Under the pieces are notes generated by a model. That model saw only the letters and a program-made list of their open reading frames with translations, searched no databases and was not told the DNA's origin. 64,000 nt of DNA from Mikania micrantha (Eukaryota > Streptophyta > Magnoliopsida > Asterales > Asteraceae). The first letter of the stretch is position 1. Each line of letters begins with the position of its first letter. The stretch spans positions 60,590,981-60,654,980 of the forward strand of contig CM018683.1 of assembly GCA_009363875.1 (NCBI GenBank). Direction: 5' to 3'. This document shows positions 1 to 12,485 of this stretch, in pieces. Position numbers and translations under genes: made by a program.

Positions 1-1985
1 TCGTGAAATGAAAATCTAGCCTATCACAGACAAGACAAAACGGCACCCATCGGACTCCAACCACCAACAGAACCAAGCCCAACCCATATACCCATGTTGG
101 CCCATATGGGCCCTCTCCAGGCCCATCTCAGCGGAAATCCAGCCCAGCAAAGTGAAGCGACCACACATGGGGAGGCCCAAACAAATATTTTGGCCCAAAC
201 TAAATCAATAGTCCAAACAAGGATATAGGGGGCCCAACACAAAATATCCGAGAGCCCAATATCAAGAGCAGCCCAGCAGATCAGCCCAAGCAGGTGTAAA
301 CCCAAAGCCCACTTGAAACTCCTAGCCCAGCTACAAACCACCAAGGCCCAATTCGACCATAAGAACCTCAACATCCGCTGAATTGGGTTGTTCCCGATTA
401 GCAGGATAGCCTGCCCGTCCAAATTGGTGCCATGACCAATACAGCAAACTCCAACAGCAAGCCAGCTCATGCCATTCAAAGGAAAAAAAAAACCTCCATG
501 GAGAAACAGCCACCCAACCCACATACAATTCCAAAACCCAAAAGGTGATCCATCTTTTTGGCCAAGTAAGGATTGCAGCCCACCCAAACCATGCCAACAG
601 TAACCCCCCCACAAAAAAAACGCAGCCCAGCTAATTCCACTCCAATGGAAGGTGTTACCAACACAGTAGAACATGTGGCAGGCATGTATCCCCTGATGCC
701 GAAGGGTCTCAAGTTGACCACCAAACCAAGAACCAGCCACATCAGGAAAACCCCACCTCCAACTCCATACAAGAACACCAGCCATGACACCCACACCTTG
801 GCTGCATCTACATAATCTGAGACAGTCCCAACTCCCAACCTTCAAACACAGTGGCTCCAATCAGCACCCAACCCAGCTCAAGCAGCCCCTTATCACCAAC
901 CATAGGCTGCAACCAACCAGTAGGGATGCAGCCCTTGTTGCCCCATCTCCACCTCAACCGGTCAACCTTTAAACAAAGGTGATCAGCCCTCCCTCGGACT
1001 TGAAGAGAAGACCTGATGTCCCTATTGTTGTCCTTCCCCATAAGGGAACTCCGCCATTTATAAAACACAGGACCACCTACAAAATCCCCCATCCAGATGC
1101 TTATCAGCCCAGCAAACAACTCTCCAATCCAACCAAGATGAATCCAGCCCCTATACAACCTAAAAAACACCCACATCGGCCATCTGAACATACTGGCCCA
1201 AAAAGGCAAAGCAGGAAGCCCAAAAAAATTACAGAAACGGGCAGTACCCCTTAGCACTAAACAAGACCAATCTGCCCAGAACTCACCTGTCAAGCCCAAA
1301 AAAAGAGAAGCCCAAATCAAACCCAGTGCCATCACGGACTTGTACTGGTGGATCACACCATAACCACAACCCAGAACAGCCCAACCCTTACAGTTCCCAA
1401 AGACCACCAGATGGGAAAGGACCATCCCTACAATGCCAAAAACACACATGCATAATAGGGGAACCACCACAACCTATCCAACTTAAATAAAACCAGCCCC
1501 TGTACACATCAACAAAAAACCAAACAGCACAGCTCCCCTCACAACAAGTCAAAACGAACCAAACCTGGGCAGAACCGGCCCACCCACCAGCAGCCCTGTG
1601 GAGCCGAGGGGACTCTACCCGAACACCCAGGCAAAAACAAAATTCAGCACAAAAATCCCAAAGCCCAGGGGAAACAAACACCATCAACCAAAACCAAAAA
1701 AGAGAAAGGCCCAAAAGAACAAAAGCCATAAAAACACAACAAAAAAACGGGGACAACCCAACCCAAGAACAAGGACCTAGAACTGGCCCGCCATGAAGGC
1801 AGCCATCCCATTGGCCTCCTCTTCCACATCTTCAACCGCATAAGTCATATCCAGGCCCAGCTTAACAACCTGTTCCTTAAAGAAAACCCATTCGGCTACC
1901 GACCAAGCTACCATGTGCTTTGCCTTGACCGCTTTAGCATTAGAGTTAAGGGCCTTCAAGATGGCTTGTTTTTTGTTATCAGGGA
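1..1985 (-). mobile_element. LINE-like remnant: end of an ORF1-type protein plus C/G-skewed spacer
   Basis: On the minus strand an open frame of 60 codons or more ends at 1,777. Its protein is acidic and contains the string KLGLDMTYAVEDVEEEANG near its C-terminus, which resembles the tail of the gag-like ORF1 of plant L1-type LINEs. Downstream of it on the minus strand (1,776 to 1) lies about 1.8 kb rich in TGGG and GGGCT and free of a long coherent frame, like the spacer between LINE ORF1 and ORF2. The plus strand is correspondingly full of GCCCA, very unlike the AT-rich DNA that starts abruptly near 1,990. ORF2 (endonuclease-RT) would lie left of the window. The several apparent ORFs of 60-278 codons here look like skewed-composition artefacts. 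The assignment rests on memory of family style only; a decayed gene region is the alternative. Confidence 0.35.
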
Positions 1986-3683
1986 GGGGCTGAGAAACTT
2001 TCTATCTAGCTAAGTTTTGTTGTTGTAAGTTTGGAAATTTTCAATTCGGGTGTTTGTTAATGATTCACTTTTCCAATTTAATTTCTAAAAAATTGAGCTT
2101 TTTTTCACATTTTGGTCGAGTATTTGTAGCTAAGACAAGTGTTCACATTTTAATATAATTTTTTCAAAGTTAAGAAATGATCATACTCTGTAGCATTTGT
2201 TGAAAAAGTAAGCATCCTGGGAAAATATGTTCGTCTTTTTTCGTGTTTGCTTGATTCGAAAATGTTAAGATTTGAAATTCAACTAATATGTTAAGAATTT
2301 TAAAAAGATTTGAGAAATATCATTGAATTATTATTTTCTATTTGGACTAATTTGTTTTTTAATTATATTTATTGCAGATCATTAAGAGAGAAATGGAAGA
2401 AAAATTTGGTAGAATATTAAAAAAAATTTGTTCACCAATATGTTCGAGGTGATAAAGAAGAGTTTTTACAGTAAGTTGAATCAGAGACACAGAATTTCTT
2501 AACCCATATGGAATGAAATTTTAAGCATGAGGTTAAATTCTCTTTTACGGAAAACTGATTGGACCTTAACCTAATAAGCAAGATAATTTGTGGGCCAAAT
2601 CACAAATGGCTTAATCATTAGTAAGCGTGAGGCCAGTAGACCTAGCTTAGATTAAGGATACAATCTACATTATGTTAGCTCAAACATGGGTTTGGCTCCT
2701 CTGTCCAAGATAAAATGGGTTAATTATTTGGAGTCAAAATATGTTGGGTTAGAAGAGGTTAAAATGAGTAATTTTTGGTGTGAGTCAAACATGATATTTT
2801 GACCGTTCATATATTTTTTCATAGTTATTAGAGGTTAATAGCTTTTGAGGATGTGGATGCAACGACATATGAAGATGATGGTTTTATTGCTACTTGCAGA
2901 AATGTCGAAGCATGAAATTTAGACAATGGTGTCCGCCTGAGCACCTCCAATGAGGCAATGACTCCATTGATTCATCAAATTGAGACCAGAGGGTTGAGGT
3001 TGTTGATGTTGTAGAAAGATGCCAGCACGATCGTTACATTTGGGTAAGTTTAAATTTCATTTTTTACTCATATTGTTTATGATTGAACATTTGTATAACT
3101 ATGATGTACCTAAGTATATTTGATTTATATAGATTGTGTTCCGCTAGGCAAAATAAAAGCAACATAATAAGTTTTTTATGGTTATTATGTTGCATAGTAA
3201 AGTAGTATTAAATTGATTCTAAAACATATTATACTAATCTGATTTAAATCATGTATCAGTATTTTTAGGGGTGTTCATAATCTTGTTTGGCTGGTTTTGA
3301 TGAAAATTTAGAGTCGATCCAAACTAGATGGATTATGTGGGTTAGCTAGATCTGCTGGTTTAGTGGGTTAAGGGTGAGGTTTATCTCTATCGTTCCCCTT
3401 AGATCCTAGTGAAGAGTGAGAATATAAATGGTAAGTTTTTTTGTTAGTATTTATTTAATTTACAAAGTGATTCAAGTACAGAGGCTAATTTATTTTAATC
3501 TTTTATATAATCTTTGACTATATGTTGGTAATTTTATGTTAGTTTTTTTAGTTTGCATTTATCTAGTACATGTTCACTGTTCTTCATGAGGTTTCGTGAA
3601 TCTACTGTTCGTATTCGGTAGGAATCATGCTTCCTTAGTTAGGAGGATAAAGATTACAAAAAACGAGTACAATGTTGTAAATT
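1986..3683. other. AT-rich intergenic DNA, no gene recognised
   Basis: This stretch has stop codons in all frames, short A/T runs and no recognisable protein similarity. Nothing in it looks like an RNA gene or an intact transposon terminus. Confidence 0.6.
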
Positions 3684-3707
3684 GTCGCCGCTGCATCGCG
3701 CGTGTTT
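3684..3707 (+). mobile_element. Helitron 3'-end-like relic
   Basis: The string CGCCGCTGCATCGCGCGTGT resembles the hairpin just before the Helitron termini at 4,280 and 6,848. The preceding bases (AACGAGT...GTAAATTGTC) also match the approach to the 6,848 terminus. No CTRR end follows, so this is a decayed or internal relic. Confidence 0.3.
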
Positions 3708-4255
3708 CCTTTTATCTTTCCTTCTCTTGCATTGACACATTAAACATCCTCATGGCTGTTGGATCGACGACAAATGTAACTCCTAATCAATTGAACAATT
3801 TGTTTTTTCAGCCTTAGGAACGTTTGTGCTACACTTTTAGCAGTTGCTTTGTTTGGATTGCCTTTCATCAATGTAAGGAACATGTTTTTCTTTATGCTTC
3901 TCAAGTTACCTAAAGAGGCATCTAACTCTCTTTCATCTAAATAATTATATTCAAAAAAATTGATTATTATTAAATTACTTTAGTTTTGTTAAATATATAT
4001 TATTGTATTGGCACGAGCTAGATTAAGATGGTTCATTTTTTCCCATTTAATCCAATTGACAAGAAGACTGCATAGACTTACATTGATGACAATAACACCT
4101 AGCATAGAACAAGCAAAGGTGATCATGCGAATGTTTTAATTTTTATATCTATGGACTATGTTCTATACTTTTTAAATGATTTTATAGGTTTGTAAGGCTC
4201 TTGGCATTGATAAATTAACATAAAACAATTACCAATTTGTAAATTTTTAATTCTG

Positions 4256-4280
4256 CCGCATCACGCGGGTTCTCGACTAG
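4256..4280 (+). mobile_element. Helitron 3' terminus (hairpin plus CTAG)
   Basis: A short GC hairpin (CCGC at 4,256-4,259 pairing with GCGG at 4,265-4,268) is followed eight bases later by CTAG (4,277-4,280) and then a T. This is the hairpin-CTRR^T arrangement that ends plant Helitrons, which transpose by a rolling-circle mechanism and insert between A and T. The element's 5' end to the left is not identifiable. Confidence 0.55.
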
Positions 4281-6848
4281 TACTATATGTAATACATATT
4301 TGAGAGAGAAAAACTCTTAAATTTAAGAGGTACAACTTTATAAGCCATTAGTACAACCCTGTGAAGCATAGTGTGTAATCCTCTATCACCAGTCTTGGTG
4401 ACTGGAAATTCTAAAATCAGAGAGATCTACTCCTGTTTCAAAATTCTAACCATCACGGCATCCCCCGCCTTAAAACCTTGATGCGTCGCCACAGTCACAA
4501 CACGGCTACTGCAGCCATCGATCGTCTTCGAGTTATGTCTTTTGCAATAGCAGGATATGATTTTAGCTTAATTTAGGGCATCAGGCGATGATAAGGCTAG
4601 GGCTTCGATGACTCGGTGAGATACACACATCCAACCTCACCCTTTTTGGCTCGACATCGACTGGTCTCCAGGTTCAAGAACAACAGAAGAATCAGCGTGG
4701 AAATCGATCTAGATTTTGATCTGGTAAGAAAATCTAAACCTAACCGTGTTACAATCAAAATCATGAGAACACAATTACACAAGCTAACTTGGTGTGTTTG
4801 CTAGCTCATGGCGTCATAGACATGGAACTCTAAGCCCATTTTGCTAATCTTCTGTTATCTAAAAAACCCTAATTGCATCATTTACTGTGATTTCTAAGCC
4901 CAAGTTTGTATTTTAATTTGAAGTTAATTATTGACAACTTTGAAATATTATTTTCAAGCTAATTGGATCATCCACTATGTACAAGGTAGAAAAAAGGATA
5001 TGAAAAAGCTCCCTTTGTTGTACAATTGTCAAAAAATGTCTCCAGATCTTGCACTTAACAGATGCATGTATGTTGATATATGCATGTCTTTCAACATTTA
5101 TGTTTGAGAATTGTGTCTTTGACTCTGGAAATAGTGAAAGGCTTCAACCATGGCAGTGGCATCCCATCAATTTTGCAATTTTTCAATTCTGGAATTGTCA
5201 GCAATTTTGCTTGATTATTTAATGTACAGAAGCTTATGGTTAGGTCCATCCTCACAAAGATTGAAATGCAGGAATTATGTATCCAGGCTACATATAAATT
5301 CAATCTAGGCAACTAAATTGTATTGAATCATTCAATTGGAATATAATCAGCCTGAATTTCATCAATAGACTGATTTAAGAAAAATCACATGGATGGTTTG
5401 TTTTAATGATTTTACAATGGAAGTATTTTCTTTCAGATATGTAAACAAGAATATGCTAAAAGTGAATTGAAGGAAGAGTTGTATTTTTTGCATGTAAGTT
5501 TCTTGAGTATTGACTCATTCAATCTCCTTCTAGACAATGTTTTAGTACTGATAATTATTCTAAGATAGCTTACTGTGCAAAAATATTTATAACGCCATCA
5601 GATAGTTATCTATTATTTGAAATATGACAGACTTCTTTAACCTCTTAATAACATAGTTTAATTAATAGAAGAATTCATGTTTTGGCTTCAACTATGATTC
5701 GCCGTAATCCCCAATAGGTACAATGATCATCAATGGATATTTGGGGATGATACACATCTGAATATGAGCTCACACACTCATACACACACTCATACACTTA
5801 TCAACACAGAGATTCTTGGTGATAAATAGAAGCAAAAAGCTAAATTCAAACTCTTGACAAGAACAGTTTCAATCATATAAAATTCTGACATTGCACACAT
5901 CCTTTTTTTTTTTTTTGGAATGACATATGACATTAATTGGTAGGGGATCCGTTTGTGTGTGCTTATAGTAATTAGTATTTTGTGTTTGTGTCTGTGTCCA
6001 TATTTTAGTTTGTTAGTCTTGTATTTTGCTCAAATGAAGACTTCAACTGTTATGCAAAAAATAAGTTGGAACAAAAAAGTCAGATCAATCTCTAGAACAA
6101 AAAAGATGAAGACCTGCTGGTCTGGTGATTCTAAGTTAGTCATTTTTGTTACCTACATCTTAATTTTATGGTATTCAATTGTGAAAATGGAATAATGTCA
6201 ATCTTTACTTATAGATCATTGTTTGGTCCACTGGATCAACCATCAACCATCATTTTTGTTTAATAAATTTGAGTGTTTATCTTTCCAATAATCCATCTTT
6301 TCTTATTATATCAGATTTGTTATAATTGTTGCTTCTAAACTATGCAGGAAAGTAATGTATTTGGAGTTCATGAAATGACAAGTACATGGGTTTATCAAAT
6401 TCTAGACTTAGCCTGATTGAAGCTACTTTAGTCATGCGAAAATTAGGAATATTTTAAGCTATGGTAGTTGTTGAGGGTGGGATAATTCTAGGGTTATGAA
6501 TTTTATTGTTGCTCTATTATTATCTGTACAACCAAAAGGATTTGTTGTAGGTATAAATTAGTTAGTGTTTTTTTAGTATGAGTTAACTGGCTTACTTAGT
6601 GATATTAGGTGGTGTAAGTAAAGTACGTAAGAAAATCATCATTAGCTTTCTATAACAACCATATTTGTTTATTTTTTTTCAGATATGTTTGTTTTATACT
6701 ACTTATTCTTATAGAAATAATATACAATATATCAATACATGTTTGATAAACTAACATTAAACGAGTCTCACATTGTAAATTGTCATCGCAACCACATCGC
6801 CCTGGTATACTTGTTGCTGTCGCCGCATCGCACGGGTTTACTGACTAG
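4281..6848 (+). mobile_element. Candidate non-autonomous Helitron unit, 2.6 kb
   Basis: The segment ends with a Helitron-type terminus: CGCCGCATCGCACGGG hairpin (6,821-6,836) and CTAG at 6,845-6,848, followed by T. It begins directly after the previous terminus at 4,280. The first 90 bases after each terminus are alike: both carry GAGAGAGAAA followed by two copies of GTACAAC about 20 bases apart (near 4,300-4,370 and 6,865-6,935). That suggests head-to-tail neighbouring elements sharing a 5' end. There is no Rep/helicase coding sequence, so the unit would be non-autonomous. Bases 4,440-4,560 are richer in GC and could be a captured gene piece. The 5' boundary is inferred. Confidence 0.35.
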
Positions 6849-7046
6849 TACAATATAATAGTGATTGGAGAGAGAAAGTTCGAATGTTTTAAAATGAAGA
6901 AATGTACAACATTAGGAGCTTGTGGTACAACTCTTTAAGACCATCCTTATTCACAATCCAACCCAACCCAATCTTTTAATAAAAAACTAATTTCTGTCTC
7001 TTCAACCTACACAATCCAATCAAACCCAACCTTTCACTCTTAGACT

Positions 7047-7368
7047 GGTGGGTATGCCCCTTGAGTGGGCATGGGTAGGGCGTGAGGGGGTGTGGCACAC
7101 CGCCCCCTTGGGGCGTGAGTGGGCGTGGATGGGGGAGGCGTGATTGGGGCAATGGGTGAGACCACCTTACTCTCTTTCTCTCTCTATCTCTCTCACACAC
7201 ACACTCACATGTATATATATAAAAGTTTAAAAAAAGGAATGATGACGTGGAGTGAGTGGGTAATGGGGCATTTTCACCAAAATGGTGAGGTGAATGGTTG
7301 TGGTGAGTGCCTACGTGGCGTCTACGTGACGCATAGGTGGAGTGAGTGGGTAATGGGGCATACCCAAT
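7047..7368. mobile_element. Short inverted-repeat element (MITE-like)
   Basis: TGGGTATGCCCC at 7,049-7,060 is exactly complementary to GGGGCATACCCA at 7,355-7,366, enclosing about 320 bp without coding capacity. The inside is GC-rich, contains a CT/CA microsatellite (about 7,168-7,210) and two near-identical strings GGAGTGAGTGGGTAATGGGGCAT split into shorter blocks near 7,249 and 7,340. No target duplication is convincing. A Tourist-like MITE is most likely. Confidence 0.45.
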
Positions 7369-7420
7369 AACCTTATTAACAACCTAACCTTTACTACTTT
7401 TTATTAAATAAATATAATAT

Positions 7421-7700
7421 AGAGTAAACTTCTCTTTTGCTCCCTGTGGTTTGACAAAAGTAACCATTTTCATCCAAATTTTGAAATTTTGCTCCATTAG
7501 TTTCAGAAAAGTAACCATTTTAGCCTTTTTACTGACGGCGTCCATTTAAACTTTGGATGAAAATTGTTACTTTTGTCAAACCATAGGGACTAAAATGGTT
7601 AATTTTCTGAAACTAATGGAGGAAAATTGCAAAATTTCAAAATTTGGATGAAAATGGTTACTTTTGTCAAACCACATAAAACAAAAGAAAAGTTTACTCT
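7421..7700. mobile_element. Foldback MITE, 280 bp
   Basis: AGAGTAAACTTCTCTTTTG at the left is complementary to CAAAAGAAAAGTTTACTCT at the right. Pairing extends through most of each arm, including TTTGACAAAAGTAACCATTT in the left arm. The element is flanked by a 7-bp direct repeat ATAATAT (7,414-7,420 and 7,701-7,707). It has no coding capacity. Confidence 0.7.
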
Positions 7701-7707
7701 ATAATAT

Positions 7708-9679
7708 ATGATAATGAGTTTGATACCAAAAATATTTTGAACCAATAAAAAACTTCAATTTTTAAATAAGATTAATGAATGATTATTTAAATTTATTTTA
7801 CATTAAAAAATAGATTTTTTCAAACGAGTTCTGTTTTTAACAAAATTTATACTGACGTGTTTATAAAAAAAAACTGATAAAAAAGTATTTTTAGATTTTT
7901 TAAAAATGTTAATTATTAGTAGTTCTTATAAATAAGATTATAACTAAAACTAGATATGATAAAGTATATATATATAAAAAAAAAATACCCCCAAATGGGT
8001 TGCAATCTAGGTCCTGAAGATGACCAGATTGTAAAGAAATGTATATTTTTTATTTTTTTCATTTTTTTGAATAATGTTACAATCTCATGTTTGATCCCTT
8101 CCATTTCCTATTTCAAATTTCAAATAGACAGTGAGTAGGTATGGTCACTCACTCAGCCTCTGTCTCGGTTCTACCTTTCTTCAACCTTAAAACCCTAAAA
8201 TCAAAGATTATACCCGTCTCTCTCGCTCTCTCTCGATTCTCTTGTCTCCGACCTAAAAACCACGACTACTGCAACATATACATATTCCTGCGATGCAACT
8301 AGGAAGAACAACGGCTGATGATATCAAGGAAGAACAACGGCGGTGAACTACACCAGGAAGACGAAAGCGACGTCTAGGATTCCACCATGGCAGCCTGTAT
8401 CTCCAGACATCAAGTTTCGTTCGATCGATGTAAAAATGAAGATTGAGGGTTCTTAAATCAGAAGCTCGACGTGGTTAGTTCCAAATGAAGCTTTATTCAG
8501 GTTCGTTTGATGTGTAGAGCTTTAAATTGAACTAGGTTCCTTCATTTTCGTTCTATATTGTTAAACATTCAGGTTTAATCAGGTTTGTTTGAAGTGGTTA
8601 AACACGATTTTTGGTGTTGTCAAACCAGGTTCCTTTGATTATCAGAGCTTCAAAGAAGGTACAAATCTCATATTTTTGTTTGTTTTTTTTTGTTCCCAGC
8701 TTCATAAAACTCAGATTTTATGGTGACCTTTTATTAGGCCATTTGTGGCATTTGGTGAAGTTGTCAACAAGGTTAGCATCGGTTAACTAACTTGAATCAG
8801 ATATTGCTCCTAATGTTCTCAACATACAATCTATACATAAATTGTTAATGCTCTAATATTGACTACAGGTAATCACATTGAATGTACTTCTTCAAAGAAT
8901 AAGACATGCTCATAAATGACATTTGGGTACGTTTTCTAATGATATGTTTCATGACATTTTAGGTCAAAGGTTGTACTAATCCCTTTAATTATATGTGATA
9001 TAGAACTATATAATTCAAGCCATTTCTAATGATCTTCAAGACTAAGAATTCAAACAATTCAACAAAAGTGTGAGGTTGTTGGATGTTATTTAAAGGTAAC
9101 ATGCTGGAAGATAGATCTTGCTGGTAATTTTACCAAGTGTTTTTTTACATTTTAAGTTGGATGTGTTTTGATTTTAGCTAATGAATTTTGTATCAAAAAG
9201 GTTATTTATTTTGCAGCCACATTTCCTTTTCTGGTTGTATTTGTCAGATCAAATGCACATTCTTAGTTTTTGTGGTATTTTTGTTCATCAATTTTGATTT
9301 ATCCTTTATCTTACAAGCAGTGTCATTTTTGAAACAGAAATAGAAACTCCATCATGCAAATCTTTTAATTGTCACAAGGCATTTTTGACCCTATATTTTG
9401 CAGCCACGTTTCAAATTTGGGCTGTTATTGCCTTAACAAATGTGTTTTTCTTAATTTCAATTGGTTTATTTTATTATTATTATTTTTTTGAAAATTGTAT
9501 ATTCTGATTAAAAACTTCTACAAAGATTCTGTCACATTGTATGTCATGATCTTGTTATTTTTTTGTGGGTTTAATTATTTATTTTTTTTATTGCTAAAAA
9601 AAGAAAAAAAAAAGATAATAAATAAATAAATAAAATAAAAGGAAAGAAGAAATTTTTTTTTTTTGAAAACTCATGAGCC
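7708..9679. other. AT-rich intergenic DNA, no gene recognised
   Basis: No coherent reading frame is present. Bases 8,150-8,430 are less AT-rich, with CT runs and an ACCCTAAAATC string reminiscent of a 5' UTR. They could be a captured gene fragment in a Helitron-like context, but no protein is recognisable. Confidence 0.5.
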
Positions 9680-9792
9680 GGGGAACTCTCACGAAGTAGC
9701 ATCTCTACCACATTGGGGTAGGGGTAAGGTATGTTTTCATCCATCCCCAAACCCCACAAAGTGTGATTATACTGGGTACGTGTTGTTGTATA
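9680..9792 (+). mobile_element. SINE 3' part, TS-like
   Basis: The block contains AGCATCTCTACCACATTGGG, GGTAGGGGTAAGGT, CCCCACAAAGTGTGATTATA and CTGGGTACGTGTTGTTGTA. This succession and the TTG-rich end match the body and 3' tail of the TS family of tRNA-derived SINEs known from tobacco and relatives. The tRNA-like head with A and B boxes is not recognisable, so the copy is 5'-truncated or diverged. SINEs rely on LINE enzymes and encode nothing. Confidence 0.6.
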
Positions 9793-10199
9793 CATACATA
9801 CATACACACACACGCGAATTGTTTTCCCTTAATCTGGATTGGGAATATATCAGTCATGAATTTTTAGATGAATTATTGAGTTGACTTTGGGCTCTCTCTC
9901 CGTGGATCATTTAGTTTTGTTAAATTGAATATATAATAACTATATCGGTTTTGTTATTTTCATAAATTGGTTTCAAGTAGACAAATATAAATGGTTGGTC
10001 AAATCCTATTATTCAAAAACTGTTTTGTTACTTTGAATGGATTTAAGTTGATTTCCTAAACTAATTTGGTTGATAATTATTAAATTGGTATTTAAATTAC
10101 TAATTTTTGTGTAATACTATTGTTTTGAAATAGTAATTGGGCTAATTTAGAGTAATTGGGCAACTATAGGGTCAATGCTTGCTACTGGAAATACTATTG
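9793..10199. other. AT-rich intergenic DNA, no gene recognised
   Basis: There is a short CATA/CA microsatellite at about 9,788-9,812, then AT-rich DNA. The string AATACTATTGTTTTGAAA occurs twice (about 10,113 and 10,190); the second copy abuts the hAT MITE. Confidence 0.5.
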
Positions 10200-10207
10200 T
10201 TTTGAAA

Positions 10208-10845
10208 CAGTGTTGTAAAAATCGCGATTCCTCGGCGATTAATCGGTGATAAATCGGTAGTTGGAGGTCTACCGACTAAATTTCGTCGAATCGCCCAATT
10301 AATCGCTAGTCGGTCAACGACGGTCAAAGCCGGACGTAATCGGTCCTAATCGGTCCTACTCGGCCACAAATCGGGCAAAAATCGGCCGGTTTTTGATGAT
10401 TTCGAGAACTAGGATACGAAAACAAACCTTCGTTTTACTGTGTGAGCGACGATTATGAGATGGATTGGCGAGAATTCCAGGTTACATGTGAATGATCGAT
10501 GATTCCGACGAATTCCAGATGTAACTTCATATTAACCCTAATTTCGACGAGCTGCAGTGCCGCACACGGGAACGACGGGAGGGAATAAAGGGATTGACGA
10601 GCTGCACATGGGCTTTATGTTGGACTATTAAATGAATTGGGCCATGTTTTTTTTTTAAAAACTAATATTAATAGGCCCAATATGAATTAGTTGGATAAAA
10701 TCTTTGATTTATTTGAAAATTTATGTATAAAGTTTTGTATATATGTATAATTTTGAAAAATTCTATATAAAAATTCCAATCCGATTAATCCCGATTAATC
10801 CCTAGTCCCTACCTCGCCGACCGACTAGCGATTTTTACAACACTG
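10208..10845. mobile_element. hAT-superfamily MITE, 638 bp, with 8-bp target duplication
   Basis: Perfect 18-bp terminal inverted repeats (CAGTGTTGTAAAAATCGC at 10,208-10,225 and its complement at 10,828-10,845) enclose non-coding DNA. The flanks are an exact 8-bp duplication TTTTGAAA (10,200-10,207 and 10,846-10,853). The 8-bp duplication and CAGTG ends fit hAT. Subterminal DNA repeats ATTAATCGG and TCGGTC motifs, which could be transposase contact sites. No transposase is encoded, so mobilisation would need an autonomous relative. Confidence 0.85.
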
Positions 10846-10853
10846 TTTTGAAA

Positions 10854-12469
10854 TAAGCTAAACAAACTCTTTAGTTAAGCTAATCGAATCATAGGCTTAT
10901 ACTGTGCTGCTTGAAATTCATTTGAGTATATATTTATGTTAGTGTTAGTTTTAGATAAACAAACTCAATAAGTGAATAATCATGCCTCGGTTTCAATCTA
11001 ATGACTTTAGAAGTCTCATATATCAGTAGTTTTGTTGTTAATGTAGTGAGGATTTTAAGTAGAAAAATCATGTTTTGTTGTAAATGCAGGCTGTAAAGAT
11101 GTAGGAATTGATTTAATTTGCTTTTGATGGTCAATGCAATATAAACATTCAAGGTTTCAAAGGCTTCAATTGGAATTAATTTTTATTCTGAGAACAATTC
11201 ACCTGACTCATGTTATTTTGTATCTATGACAGTATAATGTTAACCTTTTTCCTGTTCCGTCCGATTTCACTTAGAATTTGTAGAAATTTTCGTCTTAGTA
11301 CAAAATAATGGAAAAAATGTGACACCCCCGTATCTTAGGTCGGTTGGGTAGATGTGATTGATTGATGTTTATAATAGCCATTTAGCAACAAAAGCCTTCA
11401 TTGTGTTATGAATTTTGTTGAAGTTTGATATCATTGTTACTTAGTTCTCATAAATTTGCAGTGAATTCAACTGGCTAAAAGTAATATCATTCTATAAATG
11501 GTGTAGATTTGATTGATGTGATGTTTAAAAATAGCACATTTGGCATAGAAATGAACTGATAAATATTCTTGGAGCAATGCTTTAGTTTATACTCATTGTT
11601 TAATATTGTCCTAATAAAATTAATTGTTTATTTTTTGTCAAATTTTGAAGGGTTAGTACAATGGTTAATGGTTATGGCAGTATGGAGAGAAATTTGGATA
11701 TAATTCCTGGAATGGACTTTCATGGGGGTATGGAGAGTTACAAATCTTTGAGCTTTTGATATATATTAGTTCTTATAAGTCGCAAATCAAATGAGTGACC
11801 TTATGTATCACTATATGGTTTATTTATAATATGTTAATTGTTATAGGTGTCCTCATTGGTGGAGCATTTTGCATGTGTATCAGACATTTCTTTAATCTCA
11901 TAGTCATGAGAGGTAACATTGATGCTTGTATTTCTAATGAACTAAGAGTTTTCTACTTTTGCTGTTGTCACCAATATAGTGCTCTAAACATGTAAGCTTT
12001 ATGCAAATATGATTTATGTTTTTTAATTATAATTTCTTTATTTGAGGTACGTTGTTTTACGCAGGTGGTGTCATGATATAGGTCACATGCACGCTGCATT
12101 CTTGAAAATCATATTTTAGATGCATATCCTTCATATATAAATTAGCACTGTCATATGTTAGTGACAATAGCAAACTGTTGAACCTATAATTTATGTATTT
12201 GAGATTATGCTTCGACTATTTAGTCTACGTAAAACAACATGGATGTTTGTCACACGTAATAAAACAAGGGTAATGAATCCCTTTTGTCTAGCTTAATTTG
12301 GTTGAAAAGTATGAAAATTATGGTATGTAGCATGTGAGGTTGCTTATGTTATTTGGGAGTTAAATTCTATATTTTTAGAAATTGCAAGATTACTACCTAG
12401 GATTTTCTATTTATATGGGTCTTACAGTCAAGAAGGGGTTGAATTGATTGTTTTCTAGAATCCGGTAAT
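10854..12469. other. AT-rich intergenic DNA, no gene recognised
   Basis: No reading frame of any family is recognised on either strand and no terminal repeats are seen. Confidence 0.55.
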
Positions 12470-12485
12470 TCTTGTTGACTATATA

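Noticed and set aside
24..1470. Minus-strand ORFs of 93-278 codons, rich in Trp, Gly and Leu
   Set aside because: They overlap in several frames, have composition dictated by the GGGCT-rich strand and show no domain.
5953..6195. 80-codon ORF with a hydrophobic start
   Set aside because: Isolated, AT-rich, no recognisable family and no neighbouring exons.
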